Source: Stagonosporopsis chrysanthemi (taxonomy: Eukaryota; Ascomycota; Dothideomycetes; Pleosporales; Didymellaceae). From it: 64,000 nucleotides of DNA. Positions 1 through 11,897 of the stretch are shown one piece after another; the stretch's first letter is position 1; the number at the start of each line of letters is the position of its first letter. Below the pieces are notes generated by a model, which did not search any database, was not told the DNA's origin, and saw nothing but the letters and a program-made list of their open reading frames with translations. The stretch is from the NCBI GenBank assembly GCA_022560025.1, contig JAFISE010000066.1, forward strand, positions 62,001 to 126,000. The letters are read 5' to 3'. Made by a program: the position numbers and the translations under genes.

Positions 1-2040
1 CAATGCGACAGTGATGTAATTGGGTTCTTGAACATTGTCGATGTATGCTTCTGTGCTTTTCCCTATCGATGCGGCGAGAGATGACGTGATGACGTGATGA
101 CATTGTGAGGGAGCGTACGACGGAGTCTTTTGCCGTAAGTCATCCGGATGGAATGCTGGATTCGAATAGGATGGCGACGGCGATGGGGATGTGTCTTGTC
201 TTGTCTTGGCTGATGTATCGATCTAGCGGAACGGCGGACGTGGCGAGCGCGTGCTGGCGGGGATAGAGTGAGTGATGAAATACTGTGTAGCGTCGTGGCA
301 AGGGTTTCGATGTGACCATGCCTGCACATGTAGAGGACCCACTGATACTCCTCAAGGTACTCACTTCCGCCGCCGGAGATAGAAAAGGCATCTGTAAGAG
401 TGGGCCACTGACGTTCCCTGATCGTCTCTTTGCTTGGCTGCGCTGGATCACATTGGTGGAGACTTGCCAGTTTCAAGTCGTTGAATACGTCATCTCCAAG
501 CTCTACGTGGTCGTCGACATCATGGACTCTGGGAAGGAACGCACTCCGCGAATCTCAAGGCCCTACCCAGGCAATTGGTTGCTTCCGTTACATTGAAGAT
601 CAGCACTCAACGCTGGAGGGATGAAACTGAAAGCCACGGATTCTAGTTGTTGCAAGCTCACTGCTTCCTCGGGGTATAGACAGCTATAAGCTAGTGACTT
701 TGGAGACCATTGGGCTCCCTAAAGGTCAGCTTCAGGTCGCAGCTTCCCTGGCGCGCAATACCTCTGCATGAAACCTATCCCCAACCAGCATAGGACCAAG
801 TTATCGAGAAGCCTCTCCAGAAGTCTTACTTGTTACGCTCGAGCTCAAACTGCTGACCATCATCCTGCGTTGATCGCCCTCCTGCATCGACCACAAAGCC
901 TTCAGTCACGACGCAACGTAGTATGGTGAGGCCGCTCCGTCAACGACACGGTGTCTCGATGGCATATCTACAGGCTGTCGTTTTCTGACGCACTGAGCGC
1001 TTGGGTCGAAATCAGGTGCCGCTTAAGAGCTCGACGACACGTATCTCCAGTAAATAACCTCCCAATCACAGCAGCCAGGTCTGCGTCGGCCTTGCGTGCT
1101 CTACAGGTGTATAGAGACATTGCAGACGCCCATAACGAAGGCCGAGTCGAAGGGCAAGCCGCATATACTCGCATTCGCAGGCACGTTTAGCTCGCAACAA
1201 ATTTCGCTACACTGTCTGTGGCTGCGTACCACTTGTTCCCGTCTTGCGTCCTGCCATGTCTGCCGTTGACCTAGATGTACACAGCACAACGAGCGAGATG
1301 TGCTTTGTGTACCTCTATCCTTAAGCACACGTGCTCTAGTCTAGTCCAACATGTATTGCAACGGCCCTTTGCAGGGCCTTATATAGCAGCAGATTAGCAT
1401 CTTTGTAGGCTTTGTAGGCTGCAATAGGGTACGTTTGTAGAGGGAGGTTAAAGGGTTGCCAAAGCTGTTGTCGCGCAGACTAAGCCACGTTATAGTACTA
1501 GGACTCAAAGTTAAGGCTGCTCTAGGGCGCAACATACAGGCAATTAGGGGGTATGCAAGTGTTGCAGTTAAAAAGGACAGACAATCAGTAGCAAGGGTAC
1601 GCTGTTAATAGTTGTCTGCAATAATAGCTGTAATAAAGTAAGGTCAGGCTGCTGTTAGCTGTTAGGCGTGCGTTAACACGTTAGTTGTGTTAATTAGGCA
1701 GGCTAACCTAAGGTCTATATAAATCTTACACAGCTACAGCCTAATTTATAGCACTAAGCTAGGACAGTGTTTAGACGTAAGAAAGGTAAAGTATTTAAGT
1801 AAGAGACTTTTTATATAGATAGGTAGTTGTACACTCTTATAATATTGTCTCTTTTAGAGCTAAGAGTATATAAGAGTTTTTTTACAATGCAAATAAAGAC
1901 TTATATTATAAATCTAGGTTCTAATATTGCTTACTGTAAGTTACTAGGATATATAGCACTTGCAGCTTTGCTACTCTTAAAAAACAAAGGCAAATCTATA
2001 GTTAATTGTATTATCTTGCTTAGAGATTAGACATTAACTA
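1..2040. other. No supportable gene; mixed-composition flank
   Basis: Positions 1-1330 have ordinary base composition but only short overlapping ORFs on both strands, none with a convincing domain or intron-exon structure. From about 1330 to 2040 the DNA becomes AT- and TpA-rich with many TAG/TAA triplets, the usual look of RIP-damaged repeat sequence. I recognise no specific element here. Confidence 0.5.
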
Positions 2041-2051
2041 AAAAAGAAAAA

Positions 2052-2150
2052 ACATACAACAGCAGGTATTTGCTAGTAGTTACCTATCTAACTACTAATC
2101 TCCTAGTACGTTGCTTTAATAGAGCTAAGCAAATAGAAAGCCTTGTTGTC
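2052..2150 (-). pseudogene. RIP-mutated, truncated 5S rRNA copy
   Basis: This stretch aligns without gaps to the 3' portion of the 5S rRNA gene at 22762-22880 (same strand). It differs almost only by C-to-T and G-to-A transitions, for example the GCGGGTATTCGC block reads GCAGGTATTTGC. Similarity ends near 2150, so the 5' quarter of the 5S sequence is missing or unrecognisable. The internal control region (on the minus strand) is mutated, so transcription is unlikely. An A-rich stretch at 2040-2051 corresponds to the pol III T-run terminator. Confidence 0.75.
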
Positions 2151-2356
2151 TTCTGTCTGTTTGACATAAATACTGCAAATTTTCCTGTATCTAGAAAGCT
2201 GTTTGTAGAGCTAATTTCTAGTATTTAGAAAGCTGCGGACAGCAACGTGGCACTTAAGGCTTGTAGCGTTTGGGCGATGAGAGGTGCCATTATGTTGACG
2301 CTGCCGGTTGACGTGGCAAGGCAAGGCTGGCGCCCCACAATTTTAGAGCTAGCTTG

Positions 2357-2388
2357 GCGCCTGACCCCCTCAGCGCCTGACCCCCTCA
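2357..2388. repeat. 16-bp tandem duplication
   Basis: The unit GCGCCTGACCCCCTCA occurs twice in a row, about 45 bp upstream of the small gene starting at 2432. It is GC-rich in an otherwise AT-rich neighbourhood. Function is unknown; it could be a replication-slippage product in the promoter or 5' UTR. Confidence 0.8.
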
Positions 2389-2431
2389 CAATTCTAAGTT
2401 TGGGCTCACCTTTGCAACAAACACCACCAGC

Positions 2432-2805
2432 ATGGTTCATCTTGCCCGATCAGCTTCAGTAGAAGAAGCTGAGCGAGCTTCAGGTCTCTCTTTTCTACAA
2501 TTTAAATACTACAAAGTACGCGCAGAGTGCAGCCTTATACCCTTTTTCAGCCTACTAAACATTAGCAGAAGATTGCAAAGGAGCAAGCTGAAGAGTGCAT
2601 CCAAGAGCACCCAAATGTCCAGTGGATTGCCTATACACCATCTCAGAAACAACAGGTCGCCAACTCTATCAATACAAAGCTTGCGCAAGAAGGAATTCCC
2701 TCTGTTGGGGAGGATGTTATAGAATGGAAGATGCACAACGTTATCCGCGACGCAATTAGGGCGAGAGTCAAATGGAGAAAGCAAAGTAGCAGAGATTCTT
2801 ATTAG
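2432..2805 (+). CDS. Small two-exon hypothetical protein (106 aa)
   Basis: Exon 1 is 2432-2515 (28 codons from ATG) and exon 2 is 2569-2805, ending in TAG. The 53-nt intron has a GTACGC donor, a CTAAAC branch-like sequence and a TTAGCAG acceptor. Splicing removes an in-frame stop inside the intron. The predicted protein is charged and mainly helical (residues about 7-60 rich in E, A and K), with Trp at about 47, 80 and 97 and a basic C-terminal tail. There is no signal peptide or membrane segment, and I recognise no family. The ORF is intact although both sides are RIP-affected, so it is either young in this place or under selection. It could also be the surviving accessory gene of a decayed mobile element. 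Confidence 0.5.
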
Positions 2806-3104
2806 CTATCTAGAATATACTGACACTTGTTACAGATACCGCGTCTCCCCCTCCAACTATACCGTCAGTTACCACCCGCGACTTCGATCCCATACGAAAC
2901 ATCTAGCGCGCAAACCGTAATACCGCACACCCTGATTTAGAATCTACAGGATTACAAGTGTGACAACACAGACTAGTGTACGTGACGCTGAATTCAGCGT
3001 TGCTGGGCATAGCAGATCTATGGTGAGCTGTTACGATGCAGTTAGTTAGTCTGGGCACTATAACATTGTATTATAGAGGGTCTTAGGAAAGATGCTTCTG
3101 ACAT

Positions 3105-3308
3105 TTATACTTCTAAAGCTGGACAGGGTAGAGCTAGAGACTTAAGGGCTAACTTAATCTTCTTAAACCACGCCTTGTTAGCTTGCTTAGCAGCAAGGGA
3201 TCTCCTATTCTTGACGTTCAACATCTCTAGATATGCAGTCTTTCCAGCTAATTTTCCTTGCAGCGCGCGGCCTGTTGGCTCAGGGCTAGCAGTCTTTTGT
3301 GCACGCAT
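3105..3308 (-). pseudogene. Lys/Arg-rich coding fragment, possibly transposon-derived
   Basis: An open frame on the minus strand encodes a Lys/Ala-rich helical peptide of up to 67 residues containing a segment of the type AAKQANKAWFKKIKLALKS. The initiating ATG lies in a plausible coding stretch, but nothing upstream extends it. The composition resembles basic C-terminal tails of fungal transposases. The identification is weak, and it may be a chance ORF. Confidence 0.2.
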
Positions 3309-3359
3309 AAGCTCGTTTAATATAAGAGGGAGACTGTATTGGCTTACGTACGCATATGC

Positions 3360-3651
3360 TACTCTGTCGCGAAACTATCAACTTCTGCATATTCTTGATA
3401 TTCTCAACTGGGGGGTGAGCAGTTGGGGGAGGAGGACGCCAATGACCCACTGCGCGCGTATCTCGTGGCAATAATCTACCACCCTGTTGCTAGATAGGCT
3501 TCGTCATCGCGGCCAAACCAGACTACTCTATTGCGAAACAATCAACTCCTGCATATTATCGATATCCTCGACCGGGGGCGGGCGGGGGCTGGCGGGGGGC
3601 GGAGAGACGCCGGTGACCCACCGCACGCGTATCTTGTGGCAACAACCTACC
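3360..3651. repeat. Two divergent direct repeats of about 125 bp
   Basis: Segments 3360-3480 and 3524-3651 align along their length: TACTCT.T.GCGAAAC.ATCAACT at the start, a G-rich middle, then GCGTATCT.GTGGCAA and CTACC at the end. The first copy has more A/T, mostly at positions where the second has G/C, as expected if RIP hit one copy harder. The middle is G-rich (GGGGGCGGGCGGGGGC type) in the second copy. No coding capacity is evident. Confidence 0.75.
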
Positions 3652-3972
3652 GTGCACGGTCACCCGATGCACACCCCAACTCAATTCGTCTCATATTTGA
3701 ACTGACTATAACTCAACACTACAATGCTAATACAAGAAGCGCTTGCAGAGATAAATAGATTAAAACTAAGAGAAAAACTTTTATACTAAGTACTTACTAA
3801 AAAACATAGTTGCTGCTAGTTAACTTTAACACATTAATACTAAGGTCTTATAATACTCTACTAAAAGAAAGCACTGCAAGAATATCTACTCTACTTATAT
3901 AATAAGGTAGAGGTTATAGAGTATATTAGAGGCCTTAATAGAAGAGGCTTATTACCTATAAAGTAAATAGTA

Positions 3973-4110
3973 GGCTAGCAAACTAGGTACTTCTGTGTAC
4001 TTAGAGTCTCTAACTTTAAGTAGGTATAACTCTATAGTTCTTTAAGAAATAGCTTAGTAACATATTAAATAATAGAATATGCTAAGCTAGAGCTTTCTAT
4101 AATAATACAA
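3973..4110 (+). repeat. Copy of the R3 terminal repeat
   Basis: The segment beginning GGCTAGCAAACTAGGTACTT closely matches the terminal repeats of the DNA elements at 50397-51766. Only one terminus is visible here. It is probably a remnant of the same TIR element family, heavily RIPped. Confidence 0.6.
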
Positions 4111-4399
4111 GATACTAAAAAAGTCTAAAAAGTATAAATATCTACTATAAAGTATATAAGAGTACTGTTACAGAATTCTTCTCTGATACCCTTTAGCCCT
4201 ACCTTAGGCACACCTAGGCCAAGGGCTAGGCTGCGCACGGGCCTCCTATATATATACTCCTATTAAATCTAGAGGCTTACACCTTAAGGATTCGTCTAAT
4301 ATCTAAATACAACCTTAATTTAGCCTTAAAGCTATCCTATCTACCTTGAGTCTGATTGCCTGCCTACAGTAACCTTACAAGTACTTAGATAAACTATAA

Positions 4400-4570
4400 G
4401 ACTAGATCTTTATTCTTATAAGTCTTATATAAAAAAATACTTTAAAACTATTTATTTAAACTATATAAAGGCTTTTCTTCTTATACTTAGAAGCTTAGAG
4501 AAGACTATACTAAGAAGCAGTTAGAAGACAGATCTAAGTTAAGTAGCTGTTAAATAGTATAAGGTAGGCT
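4400..4570 (-). repeat. Inverted copy of repeat family R1
   Basis: The reverse complement of this stretch matches the central part of R1 (4912-5190, 6657-6940, 53452-53725), including the segment with TTCTAACTACTC and the AAGAAGAAAAGC run. It is truncated at both ends relative to the other copies and strongly AT-biased. Confidence 0.6.
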
Positions 4571-4611
4571 TTTAGAAACTAAGCTTTTTCTTACACTTTT
4601 AAAAAAGCTAC

Positions 4612-4908
4612 TATAGGCTAGTAAATAGTTCTCTTTATTAGGATCTTAAATTCGCAATATCTTTGTTAGTTTAAAGCTAATTTTAAAAATTATTAGTTTA
4701 ATTTATTGCTTTAATTTAGACTTATATCTTATATATAGAAAGTATATCTAACAGTCTTATAGAAAAAAAAAGTTATTTAATAATCTAGGCTGCTAAGATA
4801 TAAGGCTCTATATTTAGCTCTAATCTAAGATATGTAGCTAGCTAAAAGAGCTAGCTTTAGTTTTTGTAAATGTAAAAGATAAACCTAAGTTAAAGCTATA
4901 ATTTATAA
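4612..4908 (+). repeat. Repeat family R2, copy 1
   Basis: It aligns along about 290 bp to 52302-52597: both begin near GGCTAG.AAATAG and share CTTAAATTCGCAATATCT and AGAAAGTATATCTAA. Differences are mostly transitions. There are no long ORFs. The repeat is immediately followed by an R1 copy here but not at 52.6 kb, so the two are separate repeat units. Confidence 0.65.
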
Positions 4909-4911
4909 ATA

Positions 4912-5190
4912 TAAGCTTAGTTCTTAAAAGCTTACCTTATACTACTTAATAACTATATAACTTAGATCTATCTTCTAACTACTCTTTAGTATAGTCTTCT
5001 CTAAGCTTCTAGGTATAAGAAGAAAAGCTTTTACAGAGTTTAGATAGATAGTTTTAAAGCATCTTTTTATACAAGACCTATAGAAGTAAAGATTTAGTTT
5101 TATAGTTTATCTTACTACTTTTATACATCTTATAGTAGATCTCTATGCCTTTTAAGCTCTTTTAGCATCTTATATTATTATATTATACTT
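4912..5190 (+). repeat. Repeat family R1, copy 1
   Basis: One of three plus-strand copies (also 6657-6940 and 53452-53725) of a roughly 280-bp AT-rich repeat. It starts near AAGC.TAGTTCTT and ends just after TAGCATC.TG. It occurs in different sequence contexts: flanking R2 here, inside the gypsy region at 6.7 kb, inside a pogo remnant at 53.5 kb. It therefore behaves as an independently inserting small element (MITE, SINE or solo LTR). RIP hides its termini. Confidence 0.6.
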
Positions 5191-5699
5191 TAAAACTTGT
5201 TCTAGCTAGTAATAGCCTTATAATAATATTGCTATAGATTTGTTTAGTTATTTATATAAGCACAGCTAAAGTCTGTATTATACTAGAACTATATAAGTCT
5301 TTAAATTATTTATACTATAGTTAAGATTCTAGAAATCTCTTAATAACTAAAGCCTAAAGATCTAGAACTCTTTACAACTTACTACTCTAGGGTTAACTTT
5401 AGAAAAGCTATATTAAATTATACTAAGGTAGATATTTAGAGACTATTAACAACCTACCTAATTTAAATACAACTCTAATATTAGAAAATCTATTAAGACC
5501 TACTACTTAGTCTTAGAACTAATTAGAGGCTAGACGCCTTTAAGGCTTTATATTAGTATAACTATCTACTAATAATAATAGATCTAATTTAGAGCTATCC
5601 TACTATAATCTCTTAGAAGAGATAGCTTAACTATAGCAAGAACTTACTTAGTTACGTGCTAGTCTTGCTCTAGTAGATTACTTCCTACCTATAACAAAA

Positions 5700-8600
5700 A
5701 CACTACTAATAGGTATACTATATTAATCTACTATAAGGTAGCTATTAGAAGCTAGCTTAGTACTTATAGTACGCAAGAAGCTTTCTAAAAAGACTTCTAA
5801 TATTAAGGTTTTTATAAATAGAAGTAACTTTACCTTTTAATAATAGTATACCTTTATTTAAAACTAACTTAGTATTAATAAAGACTACTACTAGAGTATA
5901 TGTGCTTGTATAGCCTTTGTCTAGAGTTATATATCTAGATTAGCTAAAGAATACTTAGAACCTTAGTACTTCTTTAATAATAAGACAGATTGTTTTTATA
6001 CTGTAGAAGAGATAATTACGCTTTTTAAGACATACTTTGTTACTAGAAAAAAGTAGGTAGAAAGCTAAGCAGCCTTTAATTAACTCTAAATAGAAAAATT
6101 AGATACTTTTTTTACTTTTAAGAGCTATTTTCTTAGTGCAGCTATTAAAGAAAAGGTACTCTAATTAGAGTAGTTTTACTATATATAGACTAAAATCTTG
6201 CTAAGTATTTAAGTACTTAATCTAGGCTTTAAGCAGTAATAGTATAATTCCTTCTCTTAGATAGTAGAATACCTAACAGCTTATAATGTAAAAAAAAGAA
6301 ACAACCTTACTATATTAACCTATACTATTTTACAACTCTTAAAATTAATAAAAACCTACTAGTTAGAGTTAAAATAGACTTCTATTATAACAAGTTAATA
6401 AGATTACTTTTCTTTTAGCTAATCTACTTACTTTGCTTATAGTACTTCTATACTCTGCTAACTTTTTAATATACCTGCACTTATAAGAGATATAACTCTA
6501 GAAGCTTACTATAACTATAGAAAGCTAAGATACTTTGCTAAAGATTATATAGTACTCTATGTGCATAATATTAAGGTAAAGTAGAAAGACTTTATTAATG
6601 CTAAAGAAGACTTTAATAAGACTAATATAATTTCTATAAGAAATAGTTCTTGTAAGAACAAGCCTAGTTTATTAAGCTTACTTGATACTACCTTACAACT
6701 ACCTAAGTTAGATCTGTCTTCTAACTACTCTTTAGTACAGTCTTTCTTAAGCTTCTAGGTATAAAAGAAGAAGTCTCTACAGAGTTTAGATAGATATTTT
6801 TAAAGTATCTTTTTATACAAGACCTATAGAAATAAAGATCTAGTTCTATAGTTTATTCTAGTGCTTCTATACACCTTGTAGCAAGTACCTATGCCTTTTA
6901 GACTCTTCTAGCATCTTGTGTCGTTATAATTCTGCCTAAGAAGATTATTCTACTTAGGCCTAAACTAATATAATCTATCTAATCTCTTACTATCTTATTT
7001 GTTTAGTAGTCTTTATTTCCTTACTTTTCCTATTCTTTGTAACAAAGAGCTTAGTATTTAACTCTCTTTATTAGTTAACACTAGTGCCTAAGAGTTTTTG
7101 TTTTTAAATTCTAATATTATATATTCTGTTTCTACTTCTCTCTATAAACCTATCTAGATACTACCTTTCTTAGTCTAGGTTAAGAGGTTATAAGATTAAA
7201 TTACCTCTTCTATAACTTAGTATATATAGTTATATCTTATAGTTAATAGATAGAAAGTATACAACTGCTTTTTTATTATTATAGACCTTAGATTATAAGA
7301 TTGTATTATTAGTATTAAGCAGTCAAAGCGTTTTAAGCTATAACTAAATATAGATACGTCCTAATTAATATAGCCTGCTAAATACTCTTAATAATACAAT
7401 CTTGTACTGCCCTTATTAATAATTTTATAACAACTTCTTAAGAAAGGCAAAGCTTAATAGAATATATAGTTATAAGAAGCTCTATAGGAATAAAAAGAGT
7501 TTTAGTAATAATATAGCCTTAGTGCTACTATTTAATATATAAGAAGTATACTAAGGTTACCTAAGTTTTGTTTACAACTCTTAATACTATCTAACAAAGT
7601 AGTAAACACTTTTACAACTACTCTAACGTAGATTGCTATTATTACTATACTCTTAGCTAATATTTCTTACTTCTTAATAAAGAAACTATAGAACAAGTTC
7701 TTTACAACTAGTCTGTATAAGATTAATTGTATAATAGAAAAGAAACGTAACTAAGATAACCTTAACAACGCCTAACTAATCTAAGAATACTTACTAGCCT
7801 AATACTCTTAATATACTAAAATAATTAATAAGGTAGAAGCTAAAAGCCTTTTAGAATACTACTCTTATAACTACAAGATTGTTCTAGAAGAACTCTTACC
7901 TAACTACTATTCTCTCTTATATAAACAGAACTTAGAAGAACTTAAAGCTACTAAGAAGTTTATATAAGAATAGATGCGCTATAGTTAGATTAAACACAGC
8001 TAAAGCCTATTTATATTACTTATACTATATATATAAAAAGTAAATAGAAGCCTGTATATCTATATAGACTATTATAAATTAAATAGTTTAACTTGCAAAG
8101 ACTCTTTTCTAATACTCTATATAGACAAGCTACTTGCTTAACTATCTAAGGTAAAGATATTTACTAAGTCTAATATTTAATTAGCTTTTAACTAAATCTA
8201 TAAAGATCTTGCCTTAGAAAGGTATACTATATTCTAGACGCGTTATAGCATAAATAAGTGCAAGGTCTTACTAATTAGTTTATATAATAGCCTTACTACG
8301 TACTAATACTATATAAACAATGTTTTAATTAACTACTAAGATAACTTCTATATTGCTTACTTAGATAATATTCTTATCTACTCTTAAGACACTTAGACTT
8401 ACTAGATATATATTACAAAGGTTCTAAAATATCTTTGCTTTATAGGCTTGCAGGTTAATATTAAGAAAAGTAAATTCTATATAACTTATACTTAGTACCT
8501 TAGGTAAATACTTATAAACAAAGGTATTAATTTTAATTATATAAAGATATAGGTTTTAACAGATTAGAAGCTACTAATAACTATTATAGGTGTAAAATTG

Positions 8601-9868
8601 TTTCTAGGCTTTACTAGCTTTTATTACTAATTTGTCTCTAAGTTTTCTAAAGTAGCTAAACTTCTAATTACGCTGTAAAGCCTAGCAAACGCCTTAGTAT
8701 AGACACTAGATTGCTAAGATAGCTTTAAAAGGCTAAGAAGAAGCTTACTAGCTATCTTAACACTATACTACTTTAATCTAGACTATAAAACTAAGCTAGA
8801 GACTAATATATCTAATAAAGTAGTTATAAGAGTAATATCTTAGAAATATCTTAATAGACGCTAGTATCTTATAATATTCTATAGCTAATTGCTATCTAGT
8901 TTAGAATTAAATTAAGAGATCTGTAACAAGGAATTCTTTGCTACTCTCTAAGCTTTTAACAAGTAGTAAGTAGAACTAATATCTATACTAAGTTAGATCT
9001 TTGTCTACTCTAACTACTATTCTTTAGAATATTTTATAACTACTAAAGTCTTAAATACCTAACAAGCTAGGTAGGCAGAGGTACTTACTCTATTTAACTT
9101 CTAAATTAAGTACACTCTAGAAAAGAATAATAAAAGAGCTAATATTCTTAGTTAAAGAGAGCAAGACCTAGCTAACCTTAAGACAGCTTAGAAAGATAAT
9201 TACTCCTAAGTGTTATTAGGTCTCTAACAACTTTATAACTATATTAACTTTAATCTTGCCTAATTCTATTTATTATAATTCTTAGTATACGTTGTCTATA
9301 CCTTGTAGCTAGATTTATAGTTAGACTCCTAAGAACTAATTAAAGCTATGCTGTAATACAATTACTAGGCCTTTAAGAAAAAGTGTAAACTTCTAGCTCT
9401 TAATTATTAGATTTATAATAGTCTACTTTTATATTAAGATTAGTTATATATAGCCTTAGACATTTTATTATATATACGCTTTATTTAAGAAGCTTATAAC
9501 TAAGTATCTACTGCTTACTAAAGTATAAAGAAAACTTACTAGCTACTATCTTAATAGTATTACTAGCAGAGTATAGAAGCAACCTATAAACAATATATAA
9601 GAAACTATATCTCTTGTTACTATAGTTATTTAAAATAAACTTAACTCTGCAGGTACCTATATCTACTACCTATCTCTAGTTAACCTATACAGTACCTATA
9701 TATAGATTTTAAAGACTTTTTAAAACACAAAGCTAGATATAATTAGATACTTGTTATTATCAACTATCTTAAAAAATAAGCAATTATAATCCTGTGCTAT
9801 AAGACAACTACTATATAAAAGACAGCTGCTTTGTTTATCTAACAAGTTTATTATTTTAGCTATACTCT
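5700..9868 (+). mobile_element. RIP-destroyed Ty3/gypsy retrotransposon (gag-pol), 3'-truncated
   Basis: Conceptual translation with many in-frame TAG/TAA still shows the gypsy order. A gag-like helical region lies at about 5750-6300. Reverse transcriptase is at about 8150-8520, with the catalytic-site relic YLDNILIYS near 8355. RNase H is at about 8755-8960 (a DYKTKLETNTSN-like start, then a FYS.LLSS.ELN relic). Integrase is at about 9430-9720, with a final region like YISCYYSYLK followed by a DFK relic of the DFI motif. TRP and GLN codons have become stops throughout, the signature of RIP. The element ends inside integrase at about 9868, where composition jumps to GC-rich within a few bases and no 3' LTR follows. 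Confidence 0.8.
6657..6940 (+). repeat. Repeat family R1, copy 2 (inside the gypsy element)
   Basis: This copy sits between the gag-like and reverse-transcriptase-like parts of the gypsy remnant. It matches 53452-53725 closely: TTAGATCT.TCTTCTAACTACTC, then TCTACAGAGTTTAGATAGAT, and TCTAGCATC near the end. Being inside an element that normally lacks such sequence, it is most likely a later insertion. Confidence 0.6.
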
Positions 9869-10958
9869 AGAGTTAATAATATGCCGTGCGTTGTGTGCCG
9901 AATCACAGTTCCCCCATCCAATACCATTGACTGCCCCGCCCCCGAAACGGAGACAATGAGATTGAGCCCAAATCTGATGGCCGTGCCTGGTGATAGGAGC
10001 AAAGACGCAAGTGTGGGGCGGACCACTGGTGGGGCAGGCTGCACCGGCGAAGGCGAATCCGCGGTCCAAACGTCAACATCGATGCGCGTCTCCTCGCGAC
10101 AACACACGCACTCAGCAGCCAGCAGCCAGCAGCACCGGCAAAGCCAATTCCCTTGTTAGTGACTTGTATGAGCGCCCGCAGAGCCTTCATGTCTATCTTC
10201 GCGTACCCCGCCATTACCCCGCTAGTCTCGCCAGCGTAACCAAACGACCTTGCCTCTCACCTCGGTCGTCTCTCACCTCGACCGCACCTCGACCGCCCCA
10301 CATGGGCGGGCACTTTACAATGATCGCTCCCTCTCTCCCTGCAACATGGTGCGGAAGCGCGCTCTTGCTCCCGCCAGATTCGAGAAGCAGGCCTGCACAA
10401 TCGGGGAGCGCGTCAGCACGCTCGACACCAGTAGCAGAATGAGTGTCCCACACGGTAGCTCGAAAGGTCAGCTCCGACAGAACTCTACCGGCCGCTGTGT
10501 ACTGACTTTGTCAGGTGTCAGCATCAAGACCAACCCCACCCCACCCCTCCCTTCGTCGTCCTCGAGTCTGTCTCGTCCGCGAAGACAGCCCCGAATCCGG
10601 TCATCCGCCGCCGCCTCACCCTCTCACCGCAGAGAATCTCCGAGAACACACATAGCACTTCAGTCCGGGCGAGAAGCCTCGGTCTGTCGTGACGGATTCG
10701 CAATCTACCACCACCAAACGGCAGATTACGGCAACCGACTTTGTGCTGAGACTCATCCAATGCTGCCAAGCCATGGATCATTCCCCGGCCATCTTGAACA
10801 ATTCATCACGCAAGAGATCGAGAAAGAGGACAATACGACCAGTCCTGGCGCCAAAAGGCTCCAGCTCATTCAGCCAAGCGCGCTCATGGCACAAAACGGA
10901 TCGGATACGGCCGAGCTCCTCGCCAGATGGCTCATGCCCCGTGGAGTCAACTAAATCT
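9869..10958. other. GC-rich intergenic stretch without a confident gene
   Basis: Several long overlapping ORFs exist here, the longest on the plus strand at 10250-10954. They arise on both strands of GC-rich DNA, are Ser/Arg/Pro-rich and show no domains or splice structure. The 3' end of the membrane-protein gene lies just beyond. CA-rich microsatellite-like text (CAGCAGCCAGCAGCC at about 10114) is present. Confidence 0.4.
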
Positions 10959-11897
10959 CTACCACTCCAAACCCCTACCGCAGTAGGCAACCCCTATCAT
11001 AGCCAGAGCCCAGACGCTGACAGCTACAACCCACATTTTGCGCGGCATCCAAAACACAACCACCGACACCATTCCAAGCGCCGGCTGCACCAACAGATAC
11101 AAATACAGGACCACACACCATAGCCATACCGGCATGTACCTCGTAAATACCACCCACGCCATGACGAGCACCAGCGCCGCGAGATACACCAGCGTCTCCT
11201 CCTTGTCGAGCACAGGGCACCCGTGCGGCACCATGTTGGTGATTATGTTGCTCAGCGCGAACCACATTGACCGCGTTTCGATGTTCCAGAAGAGGCGGAG
11301 CAGCCGCAGGCTCGAGCGAATGTCGTCGATGTCTGGGGTGGCGCTGGCGGGGAAGAACAGGGAGATGGTGAAGGTGCTCTGGTGGGAAGTTAGTTAGGGG
11401 TGGAAAGTTGGACGAGGGAGAGGGAGGGAGGGGTGAGGGGTATGTTGCGGATCGCTCGCACGATGGCAGGGCCCATGGCGCCTGTTTCGATGGAGCGCCG
11501 GTTGAAGGTAAGTTTGAATAGGTGGAGGGCGGGGTGTGGGGGTGTTGTACCGGCATCATGGTGGCGATGAGCTGGATAGCAGCGACGAGGATTCGGATTG
11601 CGAAGACGGTAAAGCGGATGATGGCCGCCAATTTATTGATGTACCACTGTAAATTGAGTTAGTTATGAATGGCGTGAAGGAAATAAAAATCCTGGATCAT
11701 ACCCCGCTGTTGGTGATGGCTATCCTGAGGACCGCTCCGAGCATCTGTGATCCTGTCAGCGCGGGTTCGTGGAGTGAAGGTGGATAATGTACGCTCTGAG
11801 CGATGAGAGTGGCAAAGACCATGATCTGCGAAACACTGATCTTCGTTGGGTACTGGGAGGGTGTTAATTCTACGTGAAGGTGAAGAGGATTATGCAA
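10959..11897 (-). CDS. Small multi-pass membrane protein, three exons (236 aa)
   Basis: Exons are 11897-11703, 11646-11551 and 11378-10959. Both introns are phase 0: 56 nt (GTATGA...TTTACAG) and 172 nt (GTACAA...CCACCAG), and joining gives one 711-nt frame. The protein has hydrophobic helices near residues 32-45, 55-80, 75-95, 150-170, 175-195 and 210-230, with a short Arg/Lys-rich loop (MPRK) before the last. There is no cleavable signal peptide. The start at 11897 is the first ATG of exon 1, and an ATG further in (inside QIMVFATL) is possible. I recognise no family. It may be an integral membrane protein of the RTA1-like size class, but it lacks motifs I would trust. It stands alone, reading away from the small gene at 12607. 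Confidence 0.55.

Noticed and set aside
10250..10954. A 234-codon plus-strand ORF as a gene
   Set aside because: It is Ser/Arg/Pro-rich with no domain, lies in GC-rich DNA where long chance ORFs are common on both strands, and has no supporting splice or codon evidence.
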